DNA of 64,000 nucleotides from Adenophora triphylla var. japonica. Lineage: Eukaryota > Streptophyta > Magnoliopsida > Asterales > Campanulaceae. A model generated the notes under the pieces. That model saw nothing but the letters and a program-made list of their open reading frames with translations. It was not told where the DNA came from and did no database searches. Position 1 is the first letter of the stretch; the number at the start of each line of letters is the position of its first letter. The stretch covers positions 422,882 to 486,881 of the forward strand of contig JAFEMH010001360.1 in the NCBI GenBank assembly GCA_022495995.1, in the 5' to 3' direction. The position numbers were made by a program, and so were the translations under genes. Of this stretch, positions 52,435-63,429 are shown piece after piece.

Positions 52435-53752
52435 CAGATGCCGCTATGTACTTAGCTTCGGTTGTAGAATCAACGACGGTACTTTGCTTGGAACTTTTCC
52501 AACTCACAGTGCCTCCATTTAGCGTAAACAAAAATCCTGTCAGCGATCTGAAATCATCTTTGTTGGTTTGGAAGCTAGCATATGTGTAGCCTTTTACTAC
52601 AAGATCTTCTTCCATTCCTCCAAAGACCAAGAATACATCCTTAGTTCTTCGCAAGTACTTGAGGATATTCTTGACTGCTATCCAATGTGGTTCGCCGGGA
52701 TCCGATTGGTACCTACTCGTCATGCTTAGAGCACACGAGACATCGGTTCTAGTACATAACATAGCATACATGATAGACCCAATTGCCGAAGCATATGGAA
52801 TACCATTCATTCTCTTTCGCCCATCATTAGTCTTAGGACTTTGAGTCTTGCTAAGAGATACACCATGCAACATTGGCAAGTTTCCTCTTTTAGAATTTTC
52901 CATTTGGAATCTTCTAAGAACCTTGTCAATGTAAGTACTTTGACTTAAACCAATCATCCTCTTAGATCTATCTCTGTAGATCTTGATACCAAGGATATAT
53001 GCAGCTTCGCCCATATCTTTCATTGAAAAGCACTTTCCCAACCAAGACTTGACAGTCTGTAGTGCAGGAATGTCGTTTCCAATCAGTAAGATATCGTCGA
53101 CATACAACACTAAAAATAGTGCTACGCTCCCACTAATTTTCTTGTATACACAAGGTTCATCTTCGTTCTTGATAAAGCCAAACTCCTTGATTGCTTCATC
53201 AAAACCTAGATTCCAACTCCTAGAAGCTTGCTTCAATCCATAAATGGATCTCTGCAACTTACACACCTTGTTAGAATTTTCTGGACTGACAAAACCTTCA
53301 GGTTGTATCATGTATACATCCTCAAGTAACTTCCCATTTAGGAAATCTGCTTTGACATCCATTTGCCATATCTCATAGTCATAATATGCTGCTATTGCAA
53401 TTAAAATTCTAATAGACTTAAGCATAGCTACAGGCGAAAAGGTTTCATCATAGTCGATGCCATGAATCTGCCTATATCCCTTAGTTACAAGCCTAGCCTT
53501 ATAGGTGTGCACCTTCCCATCCATGTAGGTCTCCTTCTTGAAGTCCCATTTGCACCCTATGGTTTTTACACCTTCGGGTGGATCAATCAAGTTCCAAACT
53601 TGATTATCAGCCATGGATTGTAATTCGGACTTCATGGCCTCTTGCCATTTTTCCGAATCAGGAGTGGACATCGCCTCTTGATAGCAAGTAGGTTCATCGT
53701 TTTCGATTAACTCCACTTCATCACTTTTCGTAACGAGAAATCCATATCTCAC
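52394..53752 (-). CDS. copia-2 reverse transcriptase and RNase H N-terminus
   Basis: 452-aa open frame. WQEAMKSELQSMADNQVWNL and KTIGCKWDFKKETYMDGKVH enter RT; WQMDVKADFLNGKLLEDVYM has the first catalytic Asp; SIYGLKQASRSWN follows; LFLVLYVDDILLIGNDIPAL has an intact YVDD. The RNase H part includes SLTGFLFTLNGGTVSWKSSK and DSTTEAKYIAASDAAKEVVF. All catalytic residues are visible, so the domain looks functional apart from the frameshifts on both sides. Confidence 0.92.
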   Translation of the reverse strand: MRYGFLVTKSDEVELIENDEPTCYQEAMSTPDSEKWQEAMKSELQSMADNQVWNLIDPPEGVKTIGCKWDFKKETYMDGKVHTYKARLVTKGYRQIHGIDYDETFSPVAMLKSIRILIAIAAYYDYEIWQMDVKADFLNGKLLEDVYMIQPEGFVSPENSNKVCKLQRSIYGLKQASRSWNLGFDEAIKEFGFIKNEDEPCVYKKISGSVALFLVLYVDDILLIGNDIPALQTVKSWLGKCFSMKDMGEAAYILGIKIYRDRSKRMIGLSQSTYIDKVLRRFQMENSKRGNLPMLHGVSLSKTQSPKTNDGRKRMNGIPYASAIGSIMYAMLCTRTDVSCALSMTSRYQSDPGEPHWIAVKNILKYLRRTKDVFLVFGGMEEDLVVKGYTYASFQTNKDDFRSLTGFLFTLNGGTVSWKSSKQSTVVDSTTEAKYIAASDAAKEVVFDQKVH

Positions 53753-54016
53753 GGGTTCAGACCGTGACCTACCACTTCGGCGAAGAACTTATGCATCTTG
53801 AACCGGTTCCACAACTCTTTGTGAATTTGGTTCAGTTTCTACCATTGGTTCTATGTTGTTTTCGGGTTCTCGAATTTCTTCGAGATCTATTTTACTCCTA
53901 CTGGTTCCTTTGCCAAGAAATTCCTTTTCTAAGAAAGTACCATTTCGAGCAACAATCACTTTGTTCTCGTTTCGGTTGTAGAAATAGTATCCTTTGGTTT
54001 CCTTAGGATAACCCAC
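53753..54016 (-). pseudogene. copia-2 integrase-RT linker
   Basis: ORF 53789-54016: KETKGYYFYNRNENKVIVAR, GTSRSKIDLEEIREPENNIE. It overlaps the end of the integrase ORF in a shifted frame and stops at 53789 before RT starts, so two lesions isolate it. Confidence 0.85.
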
Positions 54017-55113
54017 GAAAACACATTTGTCAGACTTAGGGCTAGCTTGTCAGAAGTTAACTTCTTGAAATATGCATCGCAACCCCAAATTTTCATGAAA
54101 GACAAACTAGGTTTTCTTCCATGCCACATCTCATATGGAGTCTTTTGAATCAATTTGGTAGGAACTCTATTTATAGTAAAAGTAGCAGTTTCTATTGCAT
54201 GTCCCCAAAAGGATAAATGAAGCTCAACTTGACTCATCATAGAACGAACCATGTCCAACAAGGTTCTATTCCTCCTTTCAGACACACCATTCCTTTGTGG
54301 TGTTCCGGGTGGAGAGAGTTCTGAAACGATTCCACAACTCTTAAGATAACTGTCAAATTCTTGGCTCAAATATTCGCCACCTCGATCGGATCCAAGTACT
54401 TTAATAGTTTTGCCAAGTTGATTTTGCACCTCATTTTGAAATATTCGAAATATTTCAAACGATTCACTTTTATGTTTCATTAGATAAACATATCCAAATC
54501 TACTATAATCATCAGTGAATGTTATGAAGTACCGAAATCCTCCCCTAACATCGCTACTCATAGGTCCACACACATCAGTATGTATGAGGCCTAATAAGTC
54601 GCCCGCCCTTTCACCAGTTTTGCTAAATGGGTCCTTGGTCATCTTGCCAAGTAAACAAGATTCGCATGTCTCATATGATTCATAATCATGTGAGTCTAAA
54701 AATCCATCTTTGTGGAGTTTAGAAATGCGTTTCTCATTTATATGGCCAAGACGACAATGCCATAAGTAAGTGTGGTTTACATCATTGGGTTTAGATCTCT
54801 TGTTAATGTTATAGACATCATTATCATGATTTTCAACATCAAGGATATAAAGGCCATTGAATGAAATAGCAGTACAATAATACATATCACTCTTGTAAAT
54901 GGAAAACTTCTTATCACATATAAGAAAATTAAAACCTTCATTATTCAAACATGAAATCGAAATAATATTCCTACTTAAAGCTGGAACGTAATAACAATTG
55001 TTCAAAACAAGTATTAGTCCACTAGGTAAAGTAACTTCATAAGTTCCTGCGGCTAATTCAGCAACTCTTGCTCCATTCCCCACACGTAGGTCCACTTTAC
55101 CTTCCTTAAGCAT
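53956..55113 (-). CDS. copia-2 protease C-terminus and integrase
   Basis: 385-aa open frame. GTYEVTLPSGLILVLNNCYY and SRNIISISCLNNEGF end the protease; YLWHCRLGHINEKRISKLHK with CESCLLGK is the HHCC finger; GLIHTDVCGPMSSDVRGGFR, LGSDRGGEYLSQEFDSYLKS and PQRNGVSERRNRTLLDMVRS give D, D and E. The end (after SDKLA) runs in a wrong frame after a one-base change near 54045. Confidence 0.92.
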   Translation of the reverse strand: MLKEGKVDLRVGNGARVAELAAGTYEVTLPSGLILVLNNCYYVPALSRNIISISCLNNEGFNFLICDKKFSIYKSDMYYCTAISFNGLYILDVENHDNDVYNINKRSKPNDVNHTYLWHCRLGHINEKRISKLHKDGFLDSHDYESYETCESCLLGKMTKDPFSKTGERAGDLLGLIHTDVCGPMSSDVRGGFRYFITFTDDYSRFGYVYLMKHKSESFEIFRIFQNEVQNQLGKTIKVLGSDRGGEYLSQEFDSYLKSCGIVSELSPPGTPQRNGVSERRNRTLLDMVRSMMSQVELHLSFWGHAIETATFTINRVPTKLIQKTPYEMWHGRKPSLSFMKIWGCDAYFKKLTSDKLALSLTNVFSWVILRKPKDTISTTETRTK

Positions 55114-55530
55114 CCTTCTGTTCTTTAGACCCTACACATTTAAACAAATATGAGTTCCACATCTGGTATCCAATACCCAAGAACTAGAAGTAGATAGGAA
55201 TATATCTATAACAAAGATACCTGAAGTCGAAGCAACTCCTTTGCTCTTCTTCAGTGCTTCCTTGTATTTTGTAAAGTTTCTCCTCCAATGTCCAATCTCA
55301 TTGCAATGGAAGCAGACTGCATCCTCTTGGGACTTGGGCTTAGCCTCTTTGGGTTTGGCACCCTCTTTGGGTTTGTCAACATTTGCCTTAGGATTAGCAA
55401 CTTTTGCCTTTCCTTTACCCTTGAAACCCTTCCCCTTGTTAACCATCAACACTTGATCGGTTTTCTTCTTGACAATATTGGTTTCCGCAGTGTTCAACAT
55501 TTGAACTAACTCGGAAAGGTTCTTATTCAT
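55114..55530 (-). pseudogene. copia-2 gag C-terminus, knuckle and protease start
   Basis: 132-aa ORF 55132-55530: Lys-rich segment (KGFKGKGKAKVANPKANVDK), knuckle VCFHCNEIGHWRRNF where the last Cys is replaced by Phe, and the protease box SSWVLDTRCGTHIC, with the Gly after DT changed to Arg. TAG at 55132 follows; downstream is integrase ORF in the same frame. Changes in both the knuckle and the DTG box argue against activity. Confidence 0.88.
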
Positions 55531-56081
55531 GCCCCCATGTTATAGTTCATTATGAAATTACTAAAACCTTCGGGCAATGAATTCAATATCATGTCAGTAG
55601 CCAACTCTTGGCTAATTGGAAAACCGAGCCTCTCAAGATGCTCGATGTGGCCCTTCATCTTTAAAGCATGAGGACCAAAAACTTGTCCTTCCCTCATCTT
55701 GCATGAGGTCAGGGCCTTAACTGTGTTATACCTTTCTTGCCTTGCTTGAACTTGGAACATTTTCATCAGTCGATTGTTTAGATCAATTGTCCCCAAGTGC
55801 TCAAGATCCTTTTGAAGGCTCTTGCACATGGCGAAGAGCAGGAGGCAACCAACATCAGTAGAATCACGCTTGTGCTTCAGATATTGATCCCTCACTGCCC
55901 TAGTAGCATTGGCAGCAGGTTCAGGTGGAATAGGTTCCTCGAGAACGTACAATTTCTCCTCTTGCCTGAGAACGATTCTCACGCTACGGATCCAATCCAT
56001 ATAGTTTGTACCATTCTCCTCCAACTTTTCCTTCTCAAGGACAGATCGCAGTGACAAATGATGATTATTGTTTGATGCCAT
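55527..56081 (-). CDS. copia-2 gag
   Basis: 184 aa, MASNNNHHLSLRSVLEKEKL, NGTNYMDWIRSVRIVLRQEE (UBN2-type gag fold entry), then LLFAMCKSLQKDLEHLGTID, HIEHLERLGFPISQELATDM and LPEGFSNFIMNYNMGA. A frameshift at 55530 disconnects it from the knuckle ORF, which overlaps by 4 bp. Confidence 0.9.
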   Translation of the reverse strand: MASNNNHHLSLRSVLEKEKLEENGTNYMDWIRSVRIVLRQEEKLYVLEEPIPPEPAANATRAVRDQYLKHKRDSTDVGCLLLFAMCKSLQKDLEHLGTIDLNNRLMKMFQVQARQERYNTVKALTSCKMREGQVFGPHALKMKGHIEHLERLGFPISQELATDMILNSLPEGFSNFIMNYNMGA

Positions 56082-57440
56082 TTATTCTACAAAAAGATAT
56101 ACATAAAATATGAACACATATAAGTAAACATATTATATGAGAAGTATAATGCATTTACATAAAAATGCTCCCACTAAATTATACACCTTCCAATGCAAAT
56201 AAGCATAATATACATTCAATGGGCTAAGATCCAACTTTAATTTAATTTCAAGTTTGCTATGACAAACCGCTCAAAACTAAATTAATTAGGTAGAAACATC
56301 AATCATATCACATATATGACTCTTAGATCTTTTATGAGATTTATTCAAGACATCATATGTCTAAGCATATTTTAATCTCATCTTATGCCTTGGGTCCAAA
56401 ACCATTTTGATAACCCAATTAAGTTCATTCACTTTAAACGTATAGGAACCACCATTTCCTCATCTTGCTCGCAAACAAATAGAATCAAAGTACCTTGCTA
56501 TGGCAAGCCCACCCAAAACTATCCGAATGGTCTCAAGTGTTTTAATCATGAAATGGCATAAATAACTTAAAAGTTAAATGAAAGTTCTTTAAAGCAGATT
56601 ATAAGCATATCAGCAAAGATAATCATAATCGTGCACCAGGTAAGTTCCCAGAAAGATAGGTGAGCCACAAGGACTACTTAAGTACCAAATCTCTCCTTCG
56701 ACAGAACTCTCCTTGACATGCACAATCGAAATCGCCCCGATTTGCAACATAATCAACACTTTGAATAAACAATCAGTTTCCTTTTAAATTTTGCGTAAAA
56801 TGACTTGTTTCTCATAAACAATCAGAAAACCAAAATTTCAATGTTTCAATCTAAACATTCAGGAAATTACAACACAATGTTTCAACTAAACATCTAACAA
56901 AATTCTTAACCTGTAAGAACACATAATTCATGCATCACAACAATTAATAAAATCATATTTTAATTAACTAAGCATGCATAAACATTGAATTAATCTAGCA
57001 TAACCCTATAAACTTAATTTCCAGAAATTTATAGCATCCAGATTAATACATAAACATATCAGATTGTAAACACATTCACAGATTAGCAGGATTGTTCAAC
57101 AAACTGATTCTGCCCAGATTGGGCAAGTTTTGTCGCGTGACAGAGGCAAGCTTTGTCGCGTGACACAAGCAAGCTCTGTCGCGTGACACTGGCAAGCAAT
57201 GTCGCGTGACACTTGATTACCAGATTTGCAGATTTCCAGATTCAATAAATTCTAAATCACAGAGCAATTAAATCATGCAAACAACTTTTAACAGATTTAA
57301 TTCAATATCAATAGAACATGATTTAGGCATATTGTTTCAAAAACAATCAATCTATCGCATACAAAACATGCAAAACCCATATAAACAATTTATATCAATT
57401 TTTCTAGCATGTTAATTAAAACTTAACCATACGAACGGGG
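56082..57440 (-). other. copia-2 leader
   Basis: 1.36 kb AT-rich untranslated leader with no ORF. It has four TGTCGCGTGACA boxes (see next entry). Confidence 0.8.
57131..57211 (-). repeat. Four TGTCGCGTGACA boxes on an exact 23-bp grid
   Basis: Starts at 57131, 57154, 57177 and 57200. Between boxes: (G/C)A(G/A)GCAAGC and similar. Related boxes are in both LTRs (TGTCGCACGACC at 57899, CTGTCGCGTGATGTC at 57932), next to the TATA box at about 57820-57832. Confidence 0.85.
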
Positions 57441-57452
57441 CTCTGATACCAC
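57441..57452 (-). other. copia-2 primer binding site (tRNA-iMet)
   Basis: Minus strand TGGTATCAGAGC after the 5' LTR. Confidence 0.93.
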
Positions 57453-58791
57453 TGTTGGGTTTTACGGATCCATGCGCAGCGGAACTAAGCATCTATTAAC
57501 ATAAAACCCAAGAGCTTAGAATCCGTTCTATACAATTAAATTGAATCCCTATGAGATAGAAATAACCAACCTTGAACGCTTTCCGTTCTTGAGCTATCAA
57601 ACAATGTATTGATGTGATTCTGAATACAAACTTCGAACTCTAGACCTTGATCGTTGAACGAACGAAGACCCTCTTTTGGTATCCACACCTTCGAATGAAC
57701 CAAGAACGATTTCTTGATGATTGCTAGATCATTTAAACCTTGGAAGAATATTGAGAATTATATATTGTGATTTTCTTTTCAGAAATTCGGCTAGACAATT
57801 AGGGTTGACAGACAGTTATATTTATACTACTTTAGTATTAATATTTGTTTCCTAATCAAATTAGGAAACCATTCTGTAAACCGCCTTATGGCATGAAGTG
57901 TCGCACGACCAGTCGAAGCCCATGGCCAAGTTCTGTCGCGTGATGTCTTATGCCTGATAAGGAATTTCTCAATCATTCTTCCTCTGGTTTAATCAATTCA
58001 TTCTAGTTGTGTGTGACCCAATAGGATTATATTATGTTGGCAATGAGCTCGATCATATTGACTCTCATAAGACATAAGCGAACTCTAGCAAGCCATTATG
58101 TCTACCCAAATAATATAACGTAAGAGTTCACGTTTCCAATGGTGCACTTTCATTTCTCCCTTTGTCTCACAATGTTATATTGAACACAAGTCATGGTCCA
58201 TGTCAACTTGTACTTTTTCAATGCTTTCTCGATATTTGAGTATAATGATAATCCAATCGCATTGGGGTATGGCCATACACTTTCATCATTATCACTCATC
58301 GAGGGGCCCAAGCAAAACATGTCTCTTTCGAGGGACAAATTCCATCTTGACTTATCATCCTTTCCATCATGAATCCAATCATGCCAAAGATAGCCTTTAT
58401 AAATATCGTGTTAAGATATCGTTTGACTAAAATCAAACATGACTTTCATCATATGTAAGGTCATGATAATATCAGGTCTAGGGACTAAATGAAGTGACCA
58501 TATGAGATTTAATTATGACATTTGACCATGACATAAATCTCATACGGTTCAAGTCAAGTCACTTGTTCTCTAATAAGTACCCATAAATTTAATGTGCATC
58601 TCTATGCATATAATCATCATATGATTATCCATTAATATTTATGCTAATTATTCTCTTAATAATTAGGGACGGAGATTATTATTGACAAATATGCAAAACA
58701 TATAATAATCAAATAATAAACTTTTCATATAATAATAAATAATGTCAACACATAAGTCTATCAACCATAGGCCTAGGGCATAACACTAACA
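57453..58791 (-). repeat. copia-2 5' LTR
   Basis: 1339 bp, same ends as the 3' LTR. TATAAATATAA on minus at about 57820-57832. Confidence 0.95.
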
Positions 58792-58796
58792 CCGAC

Positions 58797-59208
58797 CTCT
58801 CACGGTCAAATTCCCAATCGAGACCCCCACAGTCCGATCTCCAATTTTCGATCTTGACCTTTCACGGTCGAATTTCCAATCGCGACTTCCACGGTCCGAT
58901 CTCTGACCTCCGATCTCGACCTTTTGTGGTCAAGTCTCCAATCAAGACCCTCACGGTCCAATTTTCAATCTCGACCTTTCACGGTCAAATCTTTTCCGAT
59001 CAATTAGAATTAGGAGAAAATGTGTTTTAAGCAAAATTTAATCAATGAGTGCATGTTACTTGAGCCATCAGTTTAAACACCTACTTCTGAGTCTAAGCCT
59101 CACCTACCCCCGAGTCTAAACCTTGCCTACCCCCAAGTCTAAACCTTTTCTATCTCTTTTCCGCAGCGAGAAAGAAATTGGTAAGAATACCGGGTCAGCG
59201 GCTTTTCA
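58797..59208 (+). other. Tat-4 leader, second part, with rest of the repeat array
   Basis: The array cut at 50756 resumes: TCTCACGGTCAAATTCCC, CACAGTCCGATCTCC and related, up to about 58995. Then three copies of C(C/T)(C/A)CCGAGTCTAA(A/G)CCTTGCC-type words at 59085-59150 before gag. Confidence 0.75.
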
Positions 59209-59256
59209 GTGTGGAAACCTCAGGTTCAGACAGCCCAGCAGAATCATCAGTTTAGA

Positions 59257-60430
59257 ATGGCAGATGTGATAGAAAGCAGTGAGGGTTCGGGAAATTCGAT
59301 GATTAGGAAGGAAGAGTTAGTCCTAGCTTTGGAAAATGCCCATAGGGTTCATGAAGAGCAGCTGGCCATACTCATCGGTGTTCTCCGCCATCATGGAGTC
59401 CATGTAACAGTTGAGGCAAATGGTTCTTTGGTCATGATTGAAGATGAAACTCCAGAAACAGTGATCTCAGTCCCTCCATCCTACAGCCAATACCTTCCTC
59501 CATCCACATATGATCCCTTACCGAGGACTACTCCTCTTTAGTCCTTTCCAACATCCCAGGCATCAGGGCTCCATCGCCCTCAGCTCCTCAGAACGGATTG
59601 GGTTTTATCACACCTGTTCCTCAGTTTTAGCAATACCTGCCAGTTTATGCTCCAGCTTCACATAATCAGTTTGAGCCATGTGGCTATGTTCTGAAGCCTC
59701 TATACCCGCCTGAATGCAATCATGAGTTGCTAAAAGAAAATTTGGATGCCTCAAGTTTTCAGTTGTCATCTATCGGACTTAGTGAATTCACCCATCAGTT
59801 TCACCAGTCTGCTACTGTGGTTCCCTCTGCTGATAAAAGTCCTGTTGCGAGTTCCAGTAACTCGAGAGTCCCCGTTGACCCCCATATGGCAACATTGACG
59901 AAACAAGTGAAACTAATGCAGGAGAAGCTTGATCTCATGATAAGTACCAGCACTCCCTTGACCCAAGGTGTCAAACCAGGCAAAGAAGTGATTCAGTCGT
60001 GCAAAATCCAAGTGCCCGAAGTGAGAGAAGTTGACAGGACAACTTGTTCTAAGTTTGAGAAAAGTCTGAAGACACAACCAACCGGTACTACCCCTTTCAC
60101 TCAAAACAACCAGCACAGCGCTGAATCCTCCCAAATTGATCCCAATATCCTTCAAAGTCCTCCCAGGTTCACTTCCTTCCATCAATATGCTCAGTCAACA
60201 AGTTTCGTCCCCATGACTTTTCCGACCCGTTTCTTTAGACAACTTGTACTTGCTCCAGCTGTCCCATGGCCTCAAGTCCCTCCACTTCCACCAGTATCAT
60301 GGGCACGTAACTGATCACTGCCTCGGTCTGCGGTACTGGAATCCAGAAGTTAACAGAAAATGGAAAGCTCAAGCGTCTTGGCAGTCCGACCAGCGAAGAG
60401 TAGCTAGGCTAGGGGTTACCTATCCTTAAG
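59257..60430 (+). pseudogene. Tat-4 gag remnant
   Basis: Start MADVIESSEGSGNSMIRKEE at 59257; ALENAHRVHEEQLAILIGVL is a short helix, followed by PSYSQYLPPSTYDPL; stop at 59541. A second frame (59727-60314) has STVPVDPHMATL-like PVDPHMATLTKQVKLMQEKL, as PHMARLIEQMKDMQGKL in Tat-1. The third frame (60265-60330) reads LHFHQYHGHVTDHC, a knuckle remnant. The capsid-like core between these parts is deleted, and protease does not follow. Confidence 0.75.
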
Positions 60431-62720
60431 AAAGAAATAAAATAATAAAATAATCTCTCAGCCAACTTTCGTAGGTTCTAGTACTTTCCTCTTTCAATCA
60501 AGTCCTCCTCGGACATTGTAATTAATCTTCAATCTTTTATAAAAGAGTCTTTTTCTTTTCTTGCTAGACTTAAGACATTATTTGTACACCTAATTACATT
60601 TAATGAAATGGTTTTATTTTATATGATCACTTGCATTGCTCATCAAATAATCTCTCGAAATAATTAAAGCTCTGATTAATCGGTGTGAGAAAGTCAACTA
60701 ATGCCTTCCCCATACACTTTCCTTACTCCACAAAAGGCCTCCATCAAGCCATACACCTTCCTTACCTCACAAAAGCCTTCATCAAACCATACGCCTCCCA
60801 AATCATGTTCTCACCATCACCTTGACCAAGTTAATGACGGCGGTAACATCAGGGAACAACAAAAGGTCACTCAGCATCGAAAAATTGACCCCATGTTGAT
60901 AACAACCTACGAGTTTGTCTTTGCCCTCAGGTGCTTCAAAAAAAAAAAAAGAGAGAGCAAAAGTGCAAAAAGAGTAATACCCAGCTGGGCTACAAACCTT
61001 GAAAAATGACGGTCTAGGCAAAAAAAAACAGGGTTGCACATAAAAAAAAGAAAAAGAAAAAATATATATATAATAAATAGTGCAAAAAAGAGTAATACCC
61101 AGCTAGGCTAAAAACCTTAAAAAGGGACAACCTAGGCAAAAAACAGGGTTGCACATAAAAAAAAAGGGTAAAAGCCCAAAGAATGAAACAATGGAGTGGT
61201 CAAGGCAAAGGCAGAAGCATTTCATAAGCCTTTAAGCATATGCGAATCCTTTCTCCCCCAATGAAAGACGAAAATCAGGAAGCAATTGAAGCAGCCGTCC
61301 AAAAATGACTTGGTCAAGGAATCATCTCGAGGATCATGCCTCATCATCCAACCTTCTCATCCAGGCCTTCTCACCAAAGGAACCACAATATTCATGCACT
61401 TTCCAAAGCTAAGCACAGTTCAGCCGAAGCCGAACTACGGTGACCTGAGCTCCTCACAGTGAGGGGAACGTAGGCAACCAGAAATGGTCCGGTCATAAAC
61501 ATATCCAAATTCCAGAAAATCCGATCTCATTAGTGGCCTTTCCCATAAACATATCCAAATTCCAGAAGATCCGGTCTCATCAATGACCTCTCCCATAGAC
61601 ATAGTCAAATCCCAGAAAACCCAGTCTCATCAATGACCTCCCTATACACAAACTCTTCTTTCACACCCAGCCAACCTTGATCCGCGACACTGGTTGACTT
61701 TTTCCTCATGATTAATCAAAATGTTTGTTCATATCGAGATTAGTGGTTGAATAACCCGAACATTAATAAAGGGTTTTAAGCAATCTTGTGATCATTGTAA
61801 ATAAAACAAGTTTTCAGATGTCTTGACAAGTCTTATTTTTCTACATCTTAGGAAAGATAGTGCTAAACACTGATTTTCTGTCAGTAGGGGATTCCATACA
61901 CTTCTACAAACCTTTCTACACTTATACTCTCTAAAAATAGTTAAACCCAAAGCGAGTTCTTGTGCCTACGTCGAATGAGGCCATCAAAATGACACAAAAT
62001 CGGGATCTATTCCCACCTTTCGAAAAAATATGCCCCTGCATGTATAATTTTCTAAAATTCCCTTCTTCCACATCTTCTTGCGGTTGATTGAGTGACTAAA
62101 GAAAATAAGAGAGTAAGTATAAAAGGATAGGTTTTTCCCTCTTCTGCGACAATTCACATTAGGGCTGCCTTGAAACTCTTCAAGGTTGGGGCTTTGCCAA
62201 GCCGTTTCCTCAGACTGGGGCTTCTTTAGACATTTTTGGGGTCCGCATCGGGTTCCTCACTATGTCACAAAACGGATTCAGTCTTGGTCAGATCAACCTC
62301 AGGATCACTCTTGCAGTATCAATCATATTGGGACTTTTGCTAGGTCATCAGTCGGAATTCTACCAAGTCACCTCTTCAAGCCGGGGCTTTGCAAAATTTT
62401 TCCTCAGACAGGGGCTTCGATAAGTCACATCCGCCCTTAGAAGATAGGTTTGGTTACTTTGAAATTTGCTTTAGTCTTTGACGTCAGCTTCAGGTGCCAA
62501 TCAAAACCCGAGGTTTAAACCCAGTCTCAGCCCAAGAGGAAATTCTGGTCCACATTGACAATATCTCAAAGAATAATAGTTCGGCCCGCACCCAAGTGGC
62601 ACCGAGTAGGCGAAGCTCCTGTGCAAAGCCCCGTGCAAAGCCCCAAGCCTCTTTACGTAACTATAAGGTCAACGCAGCGGGACTCCCGCACCTCATGAAA
62701 TGGTCTCCCTAGACATCCTA
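60431..62720 (+). other. Tat-4 centre without pol
   Basis: No pol domain in any frame. A tandem duplication of about 120 bp at 60955-61165 (GAGTAATACCCAGCT(G/A)GGCTA, AAAACAGGGTTGCACATAAA) has A-rich joints. CATAAACATATCCAAATTCC is repeated at 61494 and 61551, a third time degenerate at 61600. GGGGCTTTGCCAAGCC and GGGGCTTT/GCAAAATTTTT CCTCAGAC(A/T)GGGGCTTC pairs lie at 62185-62420. It corresponds to the 21.7-25.0 kb part of Tat-2. Confidence 0.6.
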
Positions 62721-63320
62721 TCAATGCCATGCAGTCTCCCCCGAATCGGAGGAACAATATCCTTTCCACCTAGGTGTCTCGACCATGTCCAAGAGGCAAC
62801 TATGGCAAAACCCTAAGGACTCAGCAGTAAATAGAAAAGAGAATACGCAGAGGATAAAGGCATCCATAGCCACTGTAGTCGCAGCCATATTTGGAGACCC
62901 AAACCTGCTCGGGATATCAGAGAAGCCAATCCTATCAAGGGCTATCAACATCCTCTCGGCTTCCTCCGTAGAAATTTGCAGAAAAGATGCCAATTTTACC
63001 GTCACCAGCACATCTCCGGTTAGAGGAATCGAAACAACTTCAATTTCTGGACCCCCAATCAATGCCCAGAAGTCTTCGAAGGTTGGGATGAGTTCATTGT
63101 AAGAAAAGAAGTAAACGTGTCTCCGGACGTCCCAAAACCTCGCTGCTGCTCTCAAAAAGTCCCAATCAGGCCGGAGATCCTTCAAATGCCATAAAGACTT
63201 GAACTTGAAGGTGGTATCAAAATGCTCCCTTATTAAATTGAAAGTTGTGCCTCATCCAAGATTGAAGATCGGACAGAAAATGATCTCTCTTCCCCTTTTG
63301 CAATATGATAGGTTTTTCCA
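62721..63320 (-). pseudogene. Antisense gene of Tat-4: DUF7745/PMD-like, frameshifted
   Basis: Minus strand, start at 63320 (MEKPIILQKGKRDHFLSDLQ). A shift near 63230 leads to FDTTFKFKSLWHLKDLRPDW, DFLRAAARFWDVRRHVYFFS, NELIPTFEDFWALIGGPEIE and LQISTEEAERMLIALDRIGF. The block (FW)D..(H)V..F...EL.PT.EDFWA..G is the plant mobile domain-type pattern I recall from DUF7745 proteins coded antisense in Tat elements. Small shifts near 62770 disrupt the C-end, and it stops early. Placement between the pol region and 3' LTR, antisense, equals that of the PMD gene in Tat-2. Confidence 0.7.
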
Positions 63321-63429
63321 TGGCAAGTGATCGAAGTTGATAATTTTTGGTCAAAAATATGCTCTGGGATCAGCTTGGGACAAGTTTAGGGTGAAAATGA
63401 AATGAAAAGGCCCTTCCTTGATTTTATTT

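Larger units (their letters stand above)
50757..58791 (-). mobile_element. copia-2: nearly complete Ty1/copia element, minus strand
   Basis: 8.0 kb; 5' LTR at 57453-58791, PBS, leader with four 23-bp-spaced repeats, gag, protease, integrase, RT, RNase H, PPT and 3' LTR at 50757-52096. TSD CCGAC. The frame is broken only a few times. Inserted in the middle of the tandem repeat array of the Tat-4 leader. Confidence 0.95.
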
